The position numbers and the translations under genes were made by a program. From positions 310,001 through 374,000 of the forward strand of contig NZ_CP016769.1 of the NCBI RefSeq assembly GCF_002287925.1: 64,000 nt of DNA, given 5' to 3'. Positions 9,366-18,707 of this stretch are shown piece by piece (positions within the stretch are counted from its first letter, which is position 1; each line of letters opens with the position of its first letter). The notes under the pieces were generated by a model. That model did not search any database. It had not been told where the DNA came from and saw nothing but the letters and a program-made list of their open reading frames with translations. This DNA is from Candidatus Planktophila lacus. Lineage in GTDB: Bacteria; Actinomycetota; Actinomycetes; Nanopelagicales; Nanopelagicaceae.

Positions 9366-9722
9366 TTACTTGGCTTGAGTCAATCTCGCTTTGATTAGCT
9401 TCTTCATGAGAGTTTTTGTAAGTGGCTTATCAACTGGAACATGAATAGCGCTGATTGTTTTTGAGAATCCCGCTAACTCTTCAGGGAATAACTTCAAAAT
9501 TGATCCACTAAAAGGGTAGTAACCAACGTGCTTCTTATTGGCTAGCAATCCGGCCACGATCGTTTCATCCACTTTAAATGCCGGCATTCCGTAGCTAACT
9601 ACTTCTTGCGCATCTGGAACTATCTCCAAAATTCGCTTGCGCATCTCGAGCATGGTTTCTTTATGTGGCGACGAGGCCGATTGATAATGTGCGCGAACTG
9701 CGACAGGTAACTGTTTTGCCAC
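9366..9722 (-). CDS. DUF1801 (YdhG-like) domain protein
   Basis: A small cytoplasmic protein of about 118 residues with the DUF1801 core: EVVSYGMPAFKVDE, then HVGYYPFSGSILKLF and a C-terminal KPLTKTLMKKLIKARL. Family members are described as iron-chaperone-like (frataxin-like fold) but function is not firmly known. The GTG at 9720-9722 is preferred over a TTG five codons earlier because TACTAT followed by 6 nt precedes it, matching the leaderless pattern elsewhere here. It stands in an accessory stretch between a VOC relic and the divergent zinc-ribbon gene. Confidence 0.75.
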   Translation of the reverse strand: MAKQLPVAVRAHYQSASSPHKETMLEMRKRILEIVPDAQEVVSYGMPAFKVDETIVAGLLANKKHVGYYPFSGSILKLFPEELAGFSKTISAIHVPVDKPLTKTLMKKLIKARLTQAK

Positions 9723-9728
9723 GGAGAA

Positions 9729-9734
9729 ATAGTA
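9729..9734 (-). promoter_or_regulatory. -10-like box (TACTAT) for the DUF1801 gene
   Basis: On the minus strand TACTAT is followed by 6 nt (TTCTCC) and GTG at 9722. Confidence 0.4.
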
Positions 9735-9817
9735 CAACTGGCCCTAATCAAGTAAGGTTCTCCATAGAATTCAATATCCGGTGCGCGACGAAGAAGTGCA
9801 GTTATAAGGAGCGAGTT

Positions 9818-10546
9818 GTGAAGGCTAGCGTTAGCGATCAGCGCTCCATTCTCGACATTCAGAACTTCGATTTCACTACAACTTCCCTAAACGCCAAAGC
9901 CTCTGGCCTTCCAGAGATACCGGCGATTAATTCACTCACAATCAAGCAGAACAATGCTCGCGATCTACGTATCGCCGCTGAAACAGAGTTAAACGATGTA
10001 AAGCGCGAGTTAAACCGGGCCGAAACAGATGTTGAACAAGTTGTCTCACGAATCAATCGCGATGAAGCCCGCCTTGCCTCTGGCACAGGGGCTGCCAAAG
10101 AGTTAGAACAACTCCAACATGAACTTGTTTCCCTCGCTGCACGCCGTGCTGAACTCGAAGAAGTAGAGCTCGAGATCATGATGCGCGTTGATGGAATTAA
10201 AGAGCGCATCGCAGAACTTGGTGCCGAAGAAAGCGCTCATGCAGCAGAGATTGCCAACCTAGAAATTTCCAAGGAAAACGCGCTAACAATTATCTTTGCA
10301 GATCTCAAAGCAGCGGCTGATGATCGCGCGAAGACTGCAGCCAGCGTTAACCCCGAACTAATGGCGCTGTACGAGAAAATTCGCACCAGCAATAATGGAA
10401 CAGGAGCAGCAGCCTTGGTTGGAAACCAATGCAAAGGTTGTCACTTAACTTTAAACACCATCGAACTACAGCGCATTGCAGGTTTGCCGGAAGATGAACT
10501 AGTACGCTGCGAAGAATGTCGGTGCATTTTGGTGCGTGGTCTATAA
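9818..10546 (+). CDS. coiled-coil C4-type zinc-ribbon protein (Rv2229c-like)
   Basis: A 242-residue protein with a long coiled-coil middle (about 45-175, rich in Glu, Ala, Leu and Arg) and a C-terminal zinc ribbon with CKGC and CEEC pairs about 28 residues apart. The fold resembles the CT398/FlgZ-like or CdsZ-type zinc-ribbon family; the exact role is unknown. The GTG start at 9818 is supported by AAGGAG at 9806-9811, one of the few clear Shine-Dalgarno sites here; a longer reading from 9665 would run antisense through the DUF1801 gene. Its stop touches the ATG of the RNase H/phosphatase gene, a pair that is also adjacent in Mycobacterium (Rv2229c-Rv2228c). Confidence 0.85.
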   Translation: MKASVSDQRSILDIQNFDFTTTSLNAKASGLPEIPAINSLTIKQNNARDLRIAAETELNDVKRELNRAETDVEQVVSRINRDEARLASGTGAAKELEQLQHELVSLAARRAELEEVELEIMMRVDGIKERIAELGAEESAHAAEIANLEISKENALTIIFADLKAAADDRAKTAASVNPELMALYEKIRTSNNGTGAAALVGNQCKGCHLTLNTIELQRIAGLPEDELVRCEECRCILVRGL

Positions 10547-11632
10547 ATGGTGCGCAATTTTAAGTTAACTGCCGATGGTGGTTCACGTGGAAATCCAGGC
10601 CCTGCTGGTTACGGCGCAGTGGTTACTGAAAACGGCAAAATCGTTGCCGAACTCTTCGATGTCATCGGAATAGCAACTAATAACGTTGCTGAATACAGCG
10701 GACTTCTTGCTGGCTTGAGCCATATAAATAAATTGGATTCCGCAGCGACGGTTGAAGTTGCCATGGATTCAAAGTTAGTTGTTGAGCAGATGTCTGGTCG
10801 TTGGCAGATTAAGCATGCGGATATGCGCGATCTGGCAAAGCAGTGCCGAGCAGCTCACGATCCTTCGCTCGTTAAATACTCATGGATTCCACGCGATGAA
10901 AATTCTCATGCCGATCGCTTAGCCAATAAGGCTCTAGATGGCGGCTCCGCACATAAGCCTGAACCACAAGTGCAACAGAACTATTTATCTGAGCGACTTC
11001 GCAGTAGCGAAGTTCCAACCATGCTGTACATGGTTCGCCACGGTGAAACAATCTTAACCCCGCTGCGAAAGTTTTCGGGAACTGGGCCAATCAATCCAGA
11101 GTTAACGGAGAAAGGTTTATCTCAGGCTGCTGCTGTTGCCAAAGAGATTGCCAAGTTAAAGCCAGAAGTTTTAATTGCTTCTCCTCTAATGCGCACCACC
11201 CAAACAGCGCAAGCAATTGCTGCTGCCACAGGACTTGAAATCAACTTTGATGAAATTTGGTTCGAACTTTCATTCGGAGATTGGGATGGCCTCTCCTTCG
11301 AAGAGGTAAAAGAGAAGTTCCCTGATGAATATCAAGCCTGGCTAAATTCATCTTCCTACGCACCTGCCGGTGGCGAGTCTTACGATCAGGCAGGTATTCG
11401 CGTTGAAGAAGCGTTAGAAAAAGTAGCAGCTGAATATCCAGGTCAGCGCGTCGTCGTAGTAACTCACAATGGAGTCATTAAATTAGCGGCACAGATCGCA
11501 ACCGGGGCACCCACCGAAGCGGTCTTTCATATAGATGCAGCACCTTGTTCAATAACATCAATATCAATTTGGCCATCAGATGGACTGCGCGCCCTGCGTA
11601 GCCTTAACGAGACAGGACACTTCCGCCCATGA
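10547..11632 (+). CDS. bifunctional RNase HI / alpha-ribazole phosphatase-like acid phosphatase
   Basis: A fused enzyme of 361 residues. Residues 1-130 form an RNase HI domain with Asp10 (TADGGSRGNPGPAG), Glu49 (NNVAEYSG) and Asp74 (VAMDSKLV). Residues 158-361 form a histidine phosphatase domain with YMVRHGET (catalytic His165) and the second histidine in VVVTHNGV. The M. tuberculosis homologue Rv2228c has both RNase H and CobC-type phosphatase activity and is the model for this call. The RNase H part removes RNA from RNA-DNA hybrids; the phosphatase part may act in cobamide metabolism. It is directly joined to the zinc-ribbon gene and overlaps the following terC by 4 bp, so the three are likely one operon. 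Confidence 0.93.
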   Translation: MVRNFKLTADGGSRGNPGPAGYGAVVTENGKIVAELFDVIGIATNNVAEYSGLLAGLSHINKLDSAATVEVAMDSKLVVEQMSGRWQIKHADMRDLAKQCRAAHDPSLVKYSWIPRDENSHADRLANKALDGGSAHKPEPQVQQNYLSERLRSSEVPTMLYMVRHGETILTPLRKFSGTGPINPELTEKGLSQAAAVAKEIAKLKPEVLIASPLMRTTQTAQAIAAATGLEINFDEIWFELSFGDWDGLSFEEVKEKFPDEYQAWLNSSSYAPAGGESYDQAGIRVEEALEKVAAEYPGQRVVVVTHNGVIKLAAQIATGAPTEAVFHIDAAPCSITSISIWPSDGLRALRSLNETGHFRP

Positions 11633-12516
11633 TTAGTTCAACCGAGTGGCTATTAACTATTGGTGGTCTTGCCGCAGTAATTATCTTTGATTTAGCCCTG
11701 GCTATTGCTCATCGCAACAAAGAGACCAGTACAAAAGAGGCTCTCGGATGGACGCTCTTTTATGTGGCGGCGGCTATAACTTTTGGTTTGCTAATGCCAC
11801 GTTGGACATCAGATCAACTGCGGACTGAATTCTTTGCAGGCTGGCTAACCGAGTATGCACTCTCTGTCGATAACATCTTCGTATTTATCATTTTGATTTC
11901 AACGCTCAAGGTAAAGAAAGAATCCCAGCAACTTGTTCTTCTCTTCGGAATCCTTATCGCCATAGTTCTACGCGTGATTTTGATCTTTGCTGGAGTCGCA
12001 CTTGTAACTCGCTTTACTTCAGCGTTTTACTTCTTCGGTGCGTTTTTGATTTACACCGCCTGGAAGCTAATAAATGAAAAAGAAGAGGTAGAAAAAGATG
12101 AAGGTAAGTTAATTGCCTTCCTTCGCAACCGTGGGCTAAGCACATTCGCCATTGCGCTAATTGCTCTGGGCGTTACCGATCTCGTATTTGCCCTTGATTC
12201 AATCCCGGCAATCCTTGGGCTAACAACCAGCACCTATGTTGTGATTACTGCAAATATCTTTGCGCTAATGGGTCTTCGTCAGCTCTACTTCTTGCTTCAA
12301 GGTGCAATGGATCGATTAGTTCACCTTGGCCGCGGGCTCTCATTTATCTTGGCATTTATCGGTGTGAAGATGATCTTGCACGCGTTACACGAAAATGGCG
12401 TGCACGTTGTTGATATTTCACTTGAGGTTAGCTTGACGGTAATCGTCTCCACCTTGGCGATTACAGCCCTTACAAGTCTCTATGCAACTAGAGGTAAAGA
12501 AATCTCAAAGGAGTAG
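11629..12516 (+). CDS. TerC family integral membrane protein
   Basis: A 295-residue membrane protein with seven to nine helices and the TerC signatures TEYALSVDNIFVFI (about 75-88) and ALGVTDLVFALDSIPAILG (about 180-198). TerC/Alx-type proteins export manganese (and possibly other metals) across the cytoplasmic membrane. It is translationally coupled to the RNase H/CobC gene (ATGA overlap) and has no riboswitch of its own, unlike the second terC at 25545. Its end overlaps the convergent oxidoreductase gene by 12 bp. Confidence 0.9.
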   Translation: MISSTEWLLTIGGLAAVIIFDLALAIAHRNKETSTKEALGWTLFYVAAAITFGLLMPRWTSDQLRTEFFAGWLTEYALSVDNIFVFIILISTLKVKKESQQLVLLFGILIAIVLRVILIFAGVALVTRFTSAFYFFGAFLIYTAWKLINEKEEVEKDEGKLIAFLRNRGLSTFAIALIALGVTDLVFALDSIPAILGLTTSTYVVITANIFALMGLRQLYFLLQGAMDRLVHLGRGLSFILAFIGVKMILHALHENGVHVVDISLEVSLTVIVSTLAITALTSLYATRGKEISKE

Positions 12517-13626
12517 TTCGCCACCTAAAGCGATATCTTCATTTTCTGCGATCTTCTTGGCGATCTTCTGCGCCAAAGCTAAATCTTCAAGGCCATCGGC
12601 AATTGGATCTGCGCTCTGCTTTCCAGTCTTAACTAGTTGATAGAACGCCTCTAATTCAACTTCAAAGGCTGGCTTATAAGATTCAAATTTATTTGATTGA
12701 TGATCAATACCTTTGCGATAAGTTGAAATAAGTTGAGTAGGTACGCGCAAAATGTAAGGGCTTGGAAAGACGATGTGATGACCCTCTTCACCGCTCACCC
12801 AACGAATCTCCTCCTGGTACATCGGGTATTGATCGAGATAGAACCAACGCACCGTTACGCGAACTCCATCTGCGGTGCGACCAAAAATTATGATCGAATC
12901 ACTCGCTGAACCTGCTGGCCAGCGGTCTACGTGATCGACTTCAGTTATATGAATATCAAGTGCGCGAAGGACAGAGAATTCGTGAATTACGCTGCCAAGA
13001 ACCATTTCCGAATACAGATTTCCAAATGAAGCTGCACCCGCTTTACCGAGAGCGTCCTCCTGAACTGCTGTGCGAGATTTTGTAAACAATTCGATTAAGT
13101 CAGCAGATGGTTTAGGCATATTCAGCGATTCATCTGAAGTAACCAGTTGGCTATCTCCACTTGGGTGTAAGACTAAGACGTCGACTGTGCGCGGACGCGT
13201 CTTAATCGCTTTCTGCGCCTCAACAACTGCTGGATCAAAGGTCTTCATATAACCGATCATTAGATTAGATCCAGATTCCGACTTTGCTTTTTCAATTCTA
13301 TTTAGCTCTGCACGAGAATAGGCAAGAGGTTTTTCGCAAAATACTGTCTTGCCGGCTCGAAGTGCCATCTCCACAATCTCGGCATGTGATCCTGAATTCA
13401 AAATTAGAACAGCATCAACTTCCTTCGAATCAATCATTTTCTTAGGATCTGAAAAACAAACATCTCTTGAAATACCAAAGCGATCGGCTAAGGCATGTGC
13501 AGCGTTAACATTTAGGTCGGCCAAAGCCACAATCTCAAATAGATCTGTGCGGCGAGTTAGTATCGGTAGATGAACTGAAGATGCAACTGATCCAGTTCCA
13601 ACAATTCCAACTTTGATCGCGCTCAT
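12505..13626 (-). CDS. Gfo/Idh/MocA family oxidoreductase
   Basis: A 373-residue NAD(P)-dependent sugar or inositol dehydrogenase-type protein. The Rossmann fold is clear (KVGIVGTGSVASSVH at the N-terminus) and the family EKP motif is present (VFCEKPLAYSRAEL). The ATG at 13624-13626 is chosen because it is preceded by AGGA at proper spacing and begins the Rossmann strand; a longer open frame upstream overlaps the divergent glycosidase gene. Substrate cannot be told. It is divergent from, and only 42 bp away from, an MGH1-like glycosidase and a TIM-barrel isomerase, so the three probably handle one sugar or polyol. Confidence 0.88.
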   Translation of the reverse strand: MSAIKVGIVGTGSVASSVHLPILTRRTDLFEIVALADLNVNAAHALADRFGISRDVCFSDPKKMIDSKEVDAVLILNSGSHAEIVEMALRAGKTVFCEKPLAYSRAELNRIEKAKSESGSNLMIGYMKTFDPAVVEAQKAIKTRPRTVDVLVLHPSGDSQLVTSDESLNMPKPSADLIELFTKSRTAVQEDALGKAGAASFGNLYSEMVLGSVIHEFSVLRALDIHITEVDHVDRWPAGSASDSIIIFGRTADGVRVTVRWFYLDQYPMYQEEIRWVSGEEGHHIVFPSPYILRVPTQLISTYRKGIDHQSNKFESYKPAFEVELEAFYQLVKTGKQSADPIADGLEDLALAQKIAKKIAENEDIALGGELLL

Positions 13627-13668
13627 TGCATTCCTATTCTTAGATGTGGCTGATATCGTAGCGAAATA

Positions 13669-14952
13669 ATGCAAATAAATGACCACACCCCAACTCCGGA
13701 TGATATTTCTTGGGTGAGCGATGAAGTTGCGGCGATACATGAACGCAATCGTCAACGCGGTCACGCCGATTGGTGCGGTCATGACTTTGATTTCACCTGT
13801 CCTTCATCCGTTACTTATCCATTTCAGTGGTTCTGGGATTCTTGCTTCCACGCAATCGCGTTGAGTCATGTAGACCTTCAAAAAGCTGAGGCAGAGCTGA
13901 AGAGTCTGCTCAAGAATCAGCACTCTGATGGCTTTGTCTCTCACGTAACTTTTTGGCAGCGTGATGCTTATGAAGAGATGGTTTCGACTTATGCGATTGC
14001 ATTCCGCAGTCGATACTTATCAGATGAGATGCAACCACCACTTTTGGCTGAAGCGGTAAGCGCTGTGGCAAAGCGTGGTCGTGGGGTTGAATTCATCAAC
14101 GAAGTGTTGCCTGCTGTAAAGCGGTTCTACGAATGGCTTCACACTGTGCGCAATCCATATGGTGATGGCTTGGTTCGTGTAGTTCAACCAGATGAGACCG
14201 GTATAGATCACTCTCCAGTCTGGGATGAAATAATGAATATCCAAGATGAGGAGCACGAATCTTGGGATCGCGGCTGGCATTCAATCTGCGATCCATATGA
14301 CAAGTTTGATCGTGATCCAAAGAAGATGATTGAACTAAATCACTTTGTCGTTGCCGATGTAATGACAAATACTATTTACATTGAAAATCTCCATGTACTT
14401 GCCGATCTCTGCCAGCAAGTTGGAGATCAAGCCGGTCACGACGAATACCAGGCCAGAGCAGTGAAAGCTCGCAAATCACTTGATGAACTCTGCTGGAACG
14501 AAGAAGACGGTCTTTATTACGGTGTAAACGGTAAGGAAAATAAGCAACTGCGCGTCAATACCTTTATGTGTTTGATGCCATTGCTTTTACCTGATCTTGA
14601 AAAGAGAAAAGCAGATTTACTCATCGCGCGGATTTTAAATCCAGATGAGTACTGGGCCAAGTATCCGATACCAAGCACTGCGATGAACCATCCCACTTAC
14701 CGCCCAGATACTGTTGGTGGAAATTTAGTATGGCGGGGACCTTCATGGATCAATAGCAATTGGTATATCGCTCGCGGATTAAAGCGCCATGGTCGGAATG
14801 ACTTAGCACGCCACATAACCAACCAGAGCATCGCGATGGTTCGAAAGAGTGGATTCCGTGAGTATTACAACCCGCAAACTGCACATGGTCGTGGGGCACC
14901 TGACTTTAGCTGGTCAACTATTCTTATAGATCTAATCCACGAGGTGAAATAG
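13669..14952 (+). CDS. MGH1-like glycoside hydrolase (GH63/trehalase-like fold)
   Basis: A 427-residue cytoplasmic protein with an (alpha/alpha)6 barrel signature: PFQWFWDSCFHAIAL near residue 50, an acidic central region (VQPDETGIDHSPVWDE) and GGNLVWRGPSWINSNWYIARGL near the C-terminus, typical of mannosylglycerate hydrolase/GH63-type enzymes. The WDSCFH and RGPSW motifs supply the usual substrate-binding residues. No signal peptide is seen. The next gene follows at 3 nt, so both are cotranscribed. Possible substrates include glucosyl- or mannosyl-glycerate-type compatible solutes; this is inference from the family. Confidence 0.85.
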   Translation: MQINDHTPTPDDISWVSDEVAAIHERNRQRGHADWCGHDFDFTCPSSVTYPFQWFWDSCFHAIALSHVDLQKAEAELKSLLKNQHSDGFVSHVTFWQRDAYEEMVSTYAIAFRSRYLSDEMQPPLLAEAVSAVAKRGRGVEFINEVLPAVKRFYEWLHTVRNPYGDGLVRVVQPDETGIDHSPVWDEIMNIQDEEHESWDRGWHSICDPYDKFDRDPKKMIELNHFVVADVMTNTIYIENLHVLADLCQQVGDQAGHDEYQARAVKARKSLDELCWNEEDGLYYGVNGKENKQLRVNTFMCLMPLLLPDLEKRKADLLIARILNPDEYWAKYPIPSTAMNHPTYRPDTVGGNLVWRGPSWINSNWYIARGLKRHGRNDLARHITNQSIAMVRKSGFREYYNPQTAHGRGAPDFSWSTILIDLIHEVK

Positions 14953-14955
14953 AAA

Positions 14956-15831
14956 ATGAGTAATCTCTTAAAAAGCGCCAAGGTTGGAATCGTTGCCCTC
15001 AACTGGAAATTTGAGATGGCAAAGTCTGAAGATTTCTTGAGTCGCATTGCAGCCTACGGTTTCAAAGGTATTCAGATCTCAGTTGAGCAAGCAAATTCAG
15101 ATAAGTTCTTATCTCAAATGAAACAGAACGATTTAGCGACTGCCGAACAGTATCTAGATATCGCCTGCGATGAGAACGGCCCACTTCCAACTGCCGATGC
15201 TCATTCGCAAGAGATAGTTGATGCAGCTATTCGTGCCAAAGTTGAAATGTTGGTATTTGCCGTTGATGGAACTTTAGAACGAGATATTTATGCAGGTCGC
15301 GCTCATCTAGGTCCGCACCTAAATGAAACCGGATATCAGTGCCTAGCTGATCACATTGCTAAATACGCGCAGTTAGCGAAAGCGGCCGGAATTCGTTCTT
15401 CATTCCATCCACACGCAGCCACTTATATTGAAACTCCTGAAGAGACCAGAAAGCTAATGGCCCTTCTTGATTCCGATTTGGTTGGCATGTGTCTTGATGT
15501 TGGACATTGGCTTGTCGGTGGGGGAGATCCCGTTGCTGGTGTAGTCGAATACGGAAAACGTGTTACACATGTTCACATTAAAGATGTTGATCCAGAGATT
15601 CTGAAAAAACTTATTACTGGTGAATACGAAGGTATGAACGTTGCAGTTGAAGATCACTATCTTTTCGTGCCAGCTGGCGAAGGTGCACTTGATCTAATTG
15701 GGCTATTTGCAGAACTTGAAAAGATTGGCTTCTCGGATTGGATGATGAGCGAACAAGATAAAGCGCGTGAGCCGGCTGAAGAAAAATCAGGGGTTTCTAT
15801 GCGCAATATCGAGGCAGCTCTGAAGGGTTAG
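14956..15831 (+). CDS. sugar phosphate isomerase/epimerase family TIM-barrel protein
   Basis: A 291-residue protein of the AP-endonuclease-2-like TIM-barrel superfamily (xylose isomerase-like, IolE/IolI-like). Metal-site regions visible are SFHPHAATYIETPEE, GMCLDVGHWLVGGGD, VTHVHIKDVD and a final Glu region MMSEQD. A GAGGTGAAA ribosome site lies at the end of the glycosidase gene, 3 nt upstream, so translation is coupled. With the Gfo/Idh/MocA dehydrogenase across the gap it could form an oxidation plus isomerisation/dehydration route for a polyol or glycoside; the substrate is not known. Confidence 0.85.
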   Translation: MSNLLKSAKVGIVALNWKFEMAKSEDFLSRIAAYGFKGIQISVEQANSDKFLSQMKQNDLATAEQYLDIACDENGPLPTADAHSQEIVDAAIRAKVEMLVFAVDGTLERDIYAGRAHLGPHLNETGYQCLADHIAKYAQLAKAAGIRSSFHPHAATYIETPEETRKLMALLDSDLVGMCLDVGHWLVGGGDPVAGVVEYGKRVTHVHIKDVDPEILKKLITGEYEGMNVAVEDHYLFVPAGEGALDLIGLFAELEKIGFSDWMMSEQDKAREPAEEKSGVSMRNIEAALKG

Positions 15832-15860
15832 CAGCCCCTATCCATTTCCCGTACGCCCGA

Positions 15861-15866
15861 TATTGT
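15861..15866 (+). promoter_or_regulatory. -10-like box (TATTGT) for leaderless hutU
   Basis: TATTGT ends 7 nt before the hutU ATG. No Shine-Dalgarno sequence is visible. Confidence 0.45.
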
Positions 15867-15873
15867 TCACCCC

Positions 15874-17535
15874 ATGACTAGTACTCCGCGTATTTTGCAT
15901 GCCGCAACCGGTTCAACTCTGACCGCTAAAGGCTGGGGACAAGAGGCCGCCCTGCGCATGCTTCATAACAACTTAGATCCAGCTGTTGCAGAACATCCCG
16001 AGAACTTAGTTGTTTATGGCGGAACTGGAAAAGCAGCACGAAACTGGCCATCCTTTGATGCAATAGTAAAAAGCCTCACCAACTTAAAAGATGATGAAAC
16101 GCTTCTGGTTCAATCAGGTAAACCAGTTGGAGTCTTTGCAACGCACGAATGGGCGCCGCGAGTTCTGATAGCAAATTCAAACTTGGTTGGCGATTGGGCC
16201 AATTGGCCAGAATTTCGTCGCCTAGAACAACTTGGCTTAACTATGTACGGGCAGATGACTGCCGGTTCTTGGATTTACATTGGAACGCAAGGAATTTTGC
16301 AAGGCACGTACGAAACCTTTGCAGCAGTTGCACAGAAGAGATTTAACGGAACCTTGCAAGGCACGCTAACCCTGACCGGCGGTTGTGGCGGAATGGGCGG
16401 CGCGCAGCCACTTGCTGTGACCATGAATGGCGGCGTCTGCTTAATTATCGATATTGATAAGTCACGTTTGGAAAAGCGAATTCAGACTCGTTACTTAGAT
16501 GAAATTGCCGACAACATCGACGATGCAATTGAGAGAGTTCTTAAAGCGAAGAATGCGCGAGTTCCGCTATCTGTTGGGCTTGAAGGTAACGCCGCTGAGT
16601 TATTCCCGCTCTTGCTCAGCATGGATGTACCAATTGATATCGTCACAGATCAAACTTCTGCACACGATCCTTTCTCATATATACCTGCTGGCGTTGATGT
16701 TCACGCCGCAGCACAGATGGCGAAAGATAACCCCGAAGATTTCACTAAGCGCTCACAAGCATCGATGGCAAAGCACGTTGAAGCAATGGTTGGCTTTATG
16801 GATAAAGGCGCAGAAGTTTTTGATTACGGTAATTCAATCCGGGATGAAGCCCGCCAAGGTGGCTATTCACGAGCCTTTGCCTTCCCAGGCTTTGTTCCCG
16901 CATATATCCGCCCACTTTTCTGCGAAGGGAAAGGACCGTTTCGATGGGTAGCGCTTTCAGGAGATCCAAAAGATATCTATCGCACAGATAAAGCTGTTCT
17001 AGATCTATTTCCAGAAAATGAAGGTCTACATCGCTGGATCACAATGGCGCAAGAGAAAGTCGCCTTCCAAGGCTTGCCAGCACGTATCTGTTGGTTGGGT
17101 TATGGCGAAAGAGATAAGGCCGGACTTGCCTTCAATGATTTAGTTGCACGTGGTGAAGTCTCTGCACCGATTGTTATTGGTCGCGACCATTTAGATTGCG
17201 GTTCTGTCGCATCTCCATATCGCGAAACTGAAGCGATGCTCGATGGTTCAGATGCAATCGCAGATTGGCCGCTGCTAAATGCGATGGTCAACATTTCATC
17301 TGGCGCTTCATGGGTTTCACTTCACCACGGTGGTGGCGTTGGTATGGGACGTTCAATCCACTCTGGTCAAGTCTCTGTTGCCGATGGCACAAAGCTGGCG
17401 GCACAAAAACTAGAGCGCGTATTAACAAATGATCCAGGTATGGGAGTTATTCGCCATGCAGATGCTGGTTATGACATCGCCATTGATACTGCCAAGGAAC
17501 GCCATGTTCATGTACCGATGCTGGATATTGAATGA
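15874..17535 (+). CDS. hutU: urocanate hydratase HutU
   Basis: HutU hydrates urocanate to imidazolonepropionate using tightly bound NAD as an electrophile; second step of histidine breakdown. The 553-residue length is normal. Visible family features are [27 protein letters not shown] (NAD site) and [17 protein letters not shown] with the conserved active-site cysteine. It is first in hutU-hutI-hutH and overlaps hutI by 4 bp. No hutC repressor or histidine permease is nearby. Confidence 0.97.
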   Translation: MTSTPRILHAATGSTLTAKGWGQEAALRMLHNNLDPAVAEHPENLVVYGGTGKAARNWPSFDAIVKSLTNLKDDETLLVQSGKPVGVFATHEWAPRVLIANSNLVGDWANWPEFRRLEQLGLTMYGQMTAGSWIYIGTQGILQGTYETFAAVAQKRFNGTLQGTLTLTGGCGGMGGAQPLAVTMNGGVCLIIDIDKSRLEKRIQTRYLDEIADNIDDAIERVLKAKNARVPLSVGLEGNAAELFPLLLSMDVPIDIVTDQTSAHDPFSYIPAGVDVHAAAQMAKDNPEDFTKRSQASMAKHVEAMVGFMDKGAEVFDYGNSIRDEARQGGYSRAFAFPGFVPAYIRPLFCEGKGPFRWVALSGDPKDIYRTDKAVLDLFPENEGLHRWITMAQEKVAFQGLPARICWLGYGERDKAGLAFNDLVARGEVSAPIVIGRDHLDCGSVASPYRETEAMLDGSDAIADWPLLNAMVNISSGASWVSLHHGGGVGMGRSIHSGQVSVADGTKLAAQKLERVLTNDPGMGVIRHADAGYDIAIDTAKERHVHVPMLDIE

Positions 17536-18707
17536 CCAGCACGCTCCTTTTCAATATCGGGCAACTAGTTACAAATGATCCGCAGCACGATGGTACCAAG
17601 CTCGGGGTAATTAACGATGCCGCGTTGTTGATTGAAGATGGCGTTGTTGCTTGGGCTGGGCCTAACGCCGATGCACCAACGCATCACATCAAACGTAAGA
17701 TCGATGCTCACGGCAAGGCAGTTATCCCTGGTTTTGTAGATAGCCACACACATATGATCTTCGCGGGAGATCGCAGTAAAGAATTTCGCGCACGGATGCT
17801 GGGGGAGAGCTACACAGCAGGCGGCATCGCCCACACCGTTGAACAAACTCGCAGCGCTAGCGATGAGGCGCTCACAAACAATGCGAAATCACTATTAAAT
17901 GAGGCTTATTCATCAGGCACCACAACTATCGAATGTAAATCAGGTTACGGGTTAACTGTTGAAGATGAGCGGCGCTCACTTGAAATTGCCCAGAGTTTTA
18001 CCGAAGAGACAACTTTCTTGGGTGCACATGTTGTTCCAGTTGAATATAAGAAGAACCCAAAAGATTATGTGGATTTAGTAACCGGTCCGATGTTGGATGC
18101 AGTGCTTCCATACTCAAAGTGGATCGATGTATTTTGCGACAAAGGCGCATTTTCAGTAGATGATGCCCGCACAATTCTTAAGGCCGGCATGGCGAAAGGT
18201 TTGCAACCACGCCTACATGCCAACCAACTTCAAGAAGGCCAAGGAGTTCGCCTCGGAGTTGAACTAGATGTTGCTTCCGTTGACCATGTCTCGCACCTAA
18301 GCGAGAAAGATATCGAAGCGCTTTCAACATCAAATACTGTGGCAACACTTTTGCCTGGCGCAGAGTTTTCAACCCGATCGGCTTATCCAGATGTTCGCCC
18401 GCTTTTAGAAGCGAGCATCACCGTGGCACTTGCCTCTGACTGCAATCCCGGAAGTTCTTACACAACGAACATGCCATTCATTATCGCGATCGCAGTTCGC
18501 GAGATGCATTTCTCACCAGAACTAGCTTTATGGTCGGCAACGATGGGAGGCGCAAAGGCGCTACGCCGCGACGATATTGGACATCTCTTTGAAGGTGCGC
18601 GCGCTAACTTTTCGATTCTTTCTGCAGATTCGTATATCCACTTGGCATATCGCCCGGGTGTTAACTTAATAGAACAGGTGTGGCGCGATGGCCTCCAAAT
18701 CAAATAG
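17532..18707 (+). CDS. hutI: imidazolonepropionase HutI
   Basis: HutI opens the ring of imidazolonepropionate to N-formimino-glutamate; a metal-dependent amidohydrolase. The 391-residue product shows the amidohydrolase metal motif [34 protein letters not shown] and [11 protein letters not shown] with the late Asp ligand. It starts inside the end of hutU (ATGA) and overlaps hutH by 20 bp, so the three hut genes are one transcript. Confidence 0.96.
   Translation: MTSTLLFNIGQLVTNDPQHDGTKLGVINDAALLIEDGVVAWAGPNADAPTHHIKRKIDAHGKAVIPGFVDSHTHMIFAGDRSKEFRARMLGESYTAGGIAHTVEQTRSASDEALTNNAKSLLNEAYSSGTTTIECKSGYGLTVEDERRSLEIAQSFTEETTFLGAHVVPVEYKKNPKDYVDLVTGPMLDAVLPYSKWIDVFCDKGAFSVDDARTILKAGMAKGLQPRLHANQLQEGQGVRLGVELDVASVDHVSHLSEKDIEALSTSNTVATLLPGAEFSTRSAYPDVRPLLEASITVALASDCNPGSSYTTNMPFIIAIAVREMHFSPELALWSATMGGAKALRRDDIGHLFEGARANFSILSADSYIHLAYRPGVNLIEQVWRDGLQIK

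Noticed and set aside
9665-9817. Longer start for the zinc-ribbon protein
   Set aside because: It would overlap the DUF1801 gene antisense, while GTG 9818 has AAGGAG at correct distance.
15865-15871. Single GTTCACC before hutU as a PHO box
   Set aside because: Only one half-site, no 11-bp partner; overlaps the -10 box by chance.
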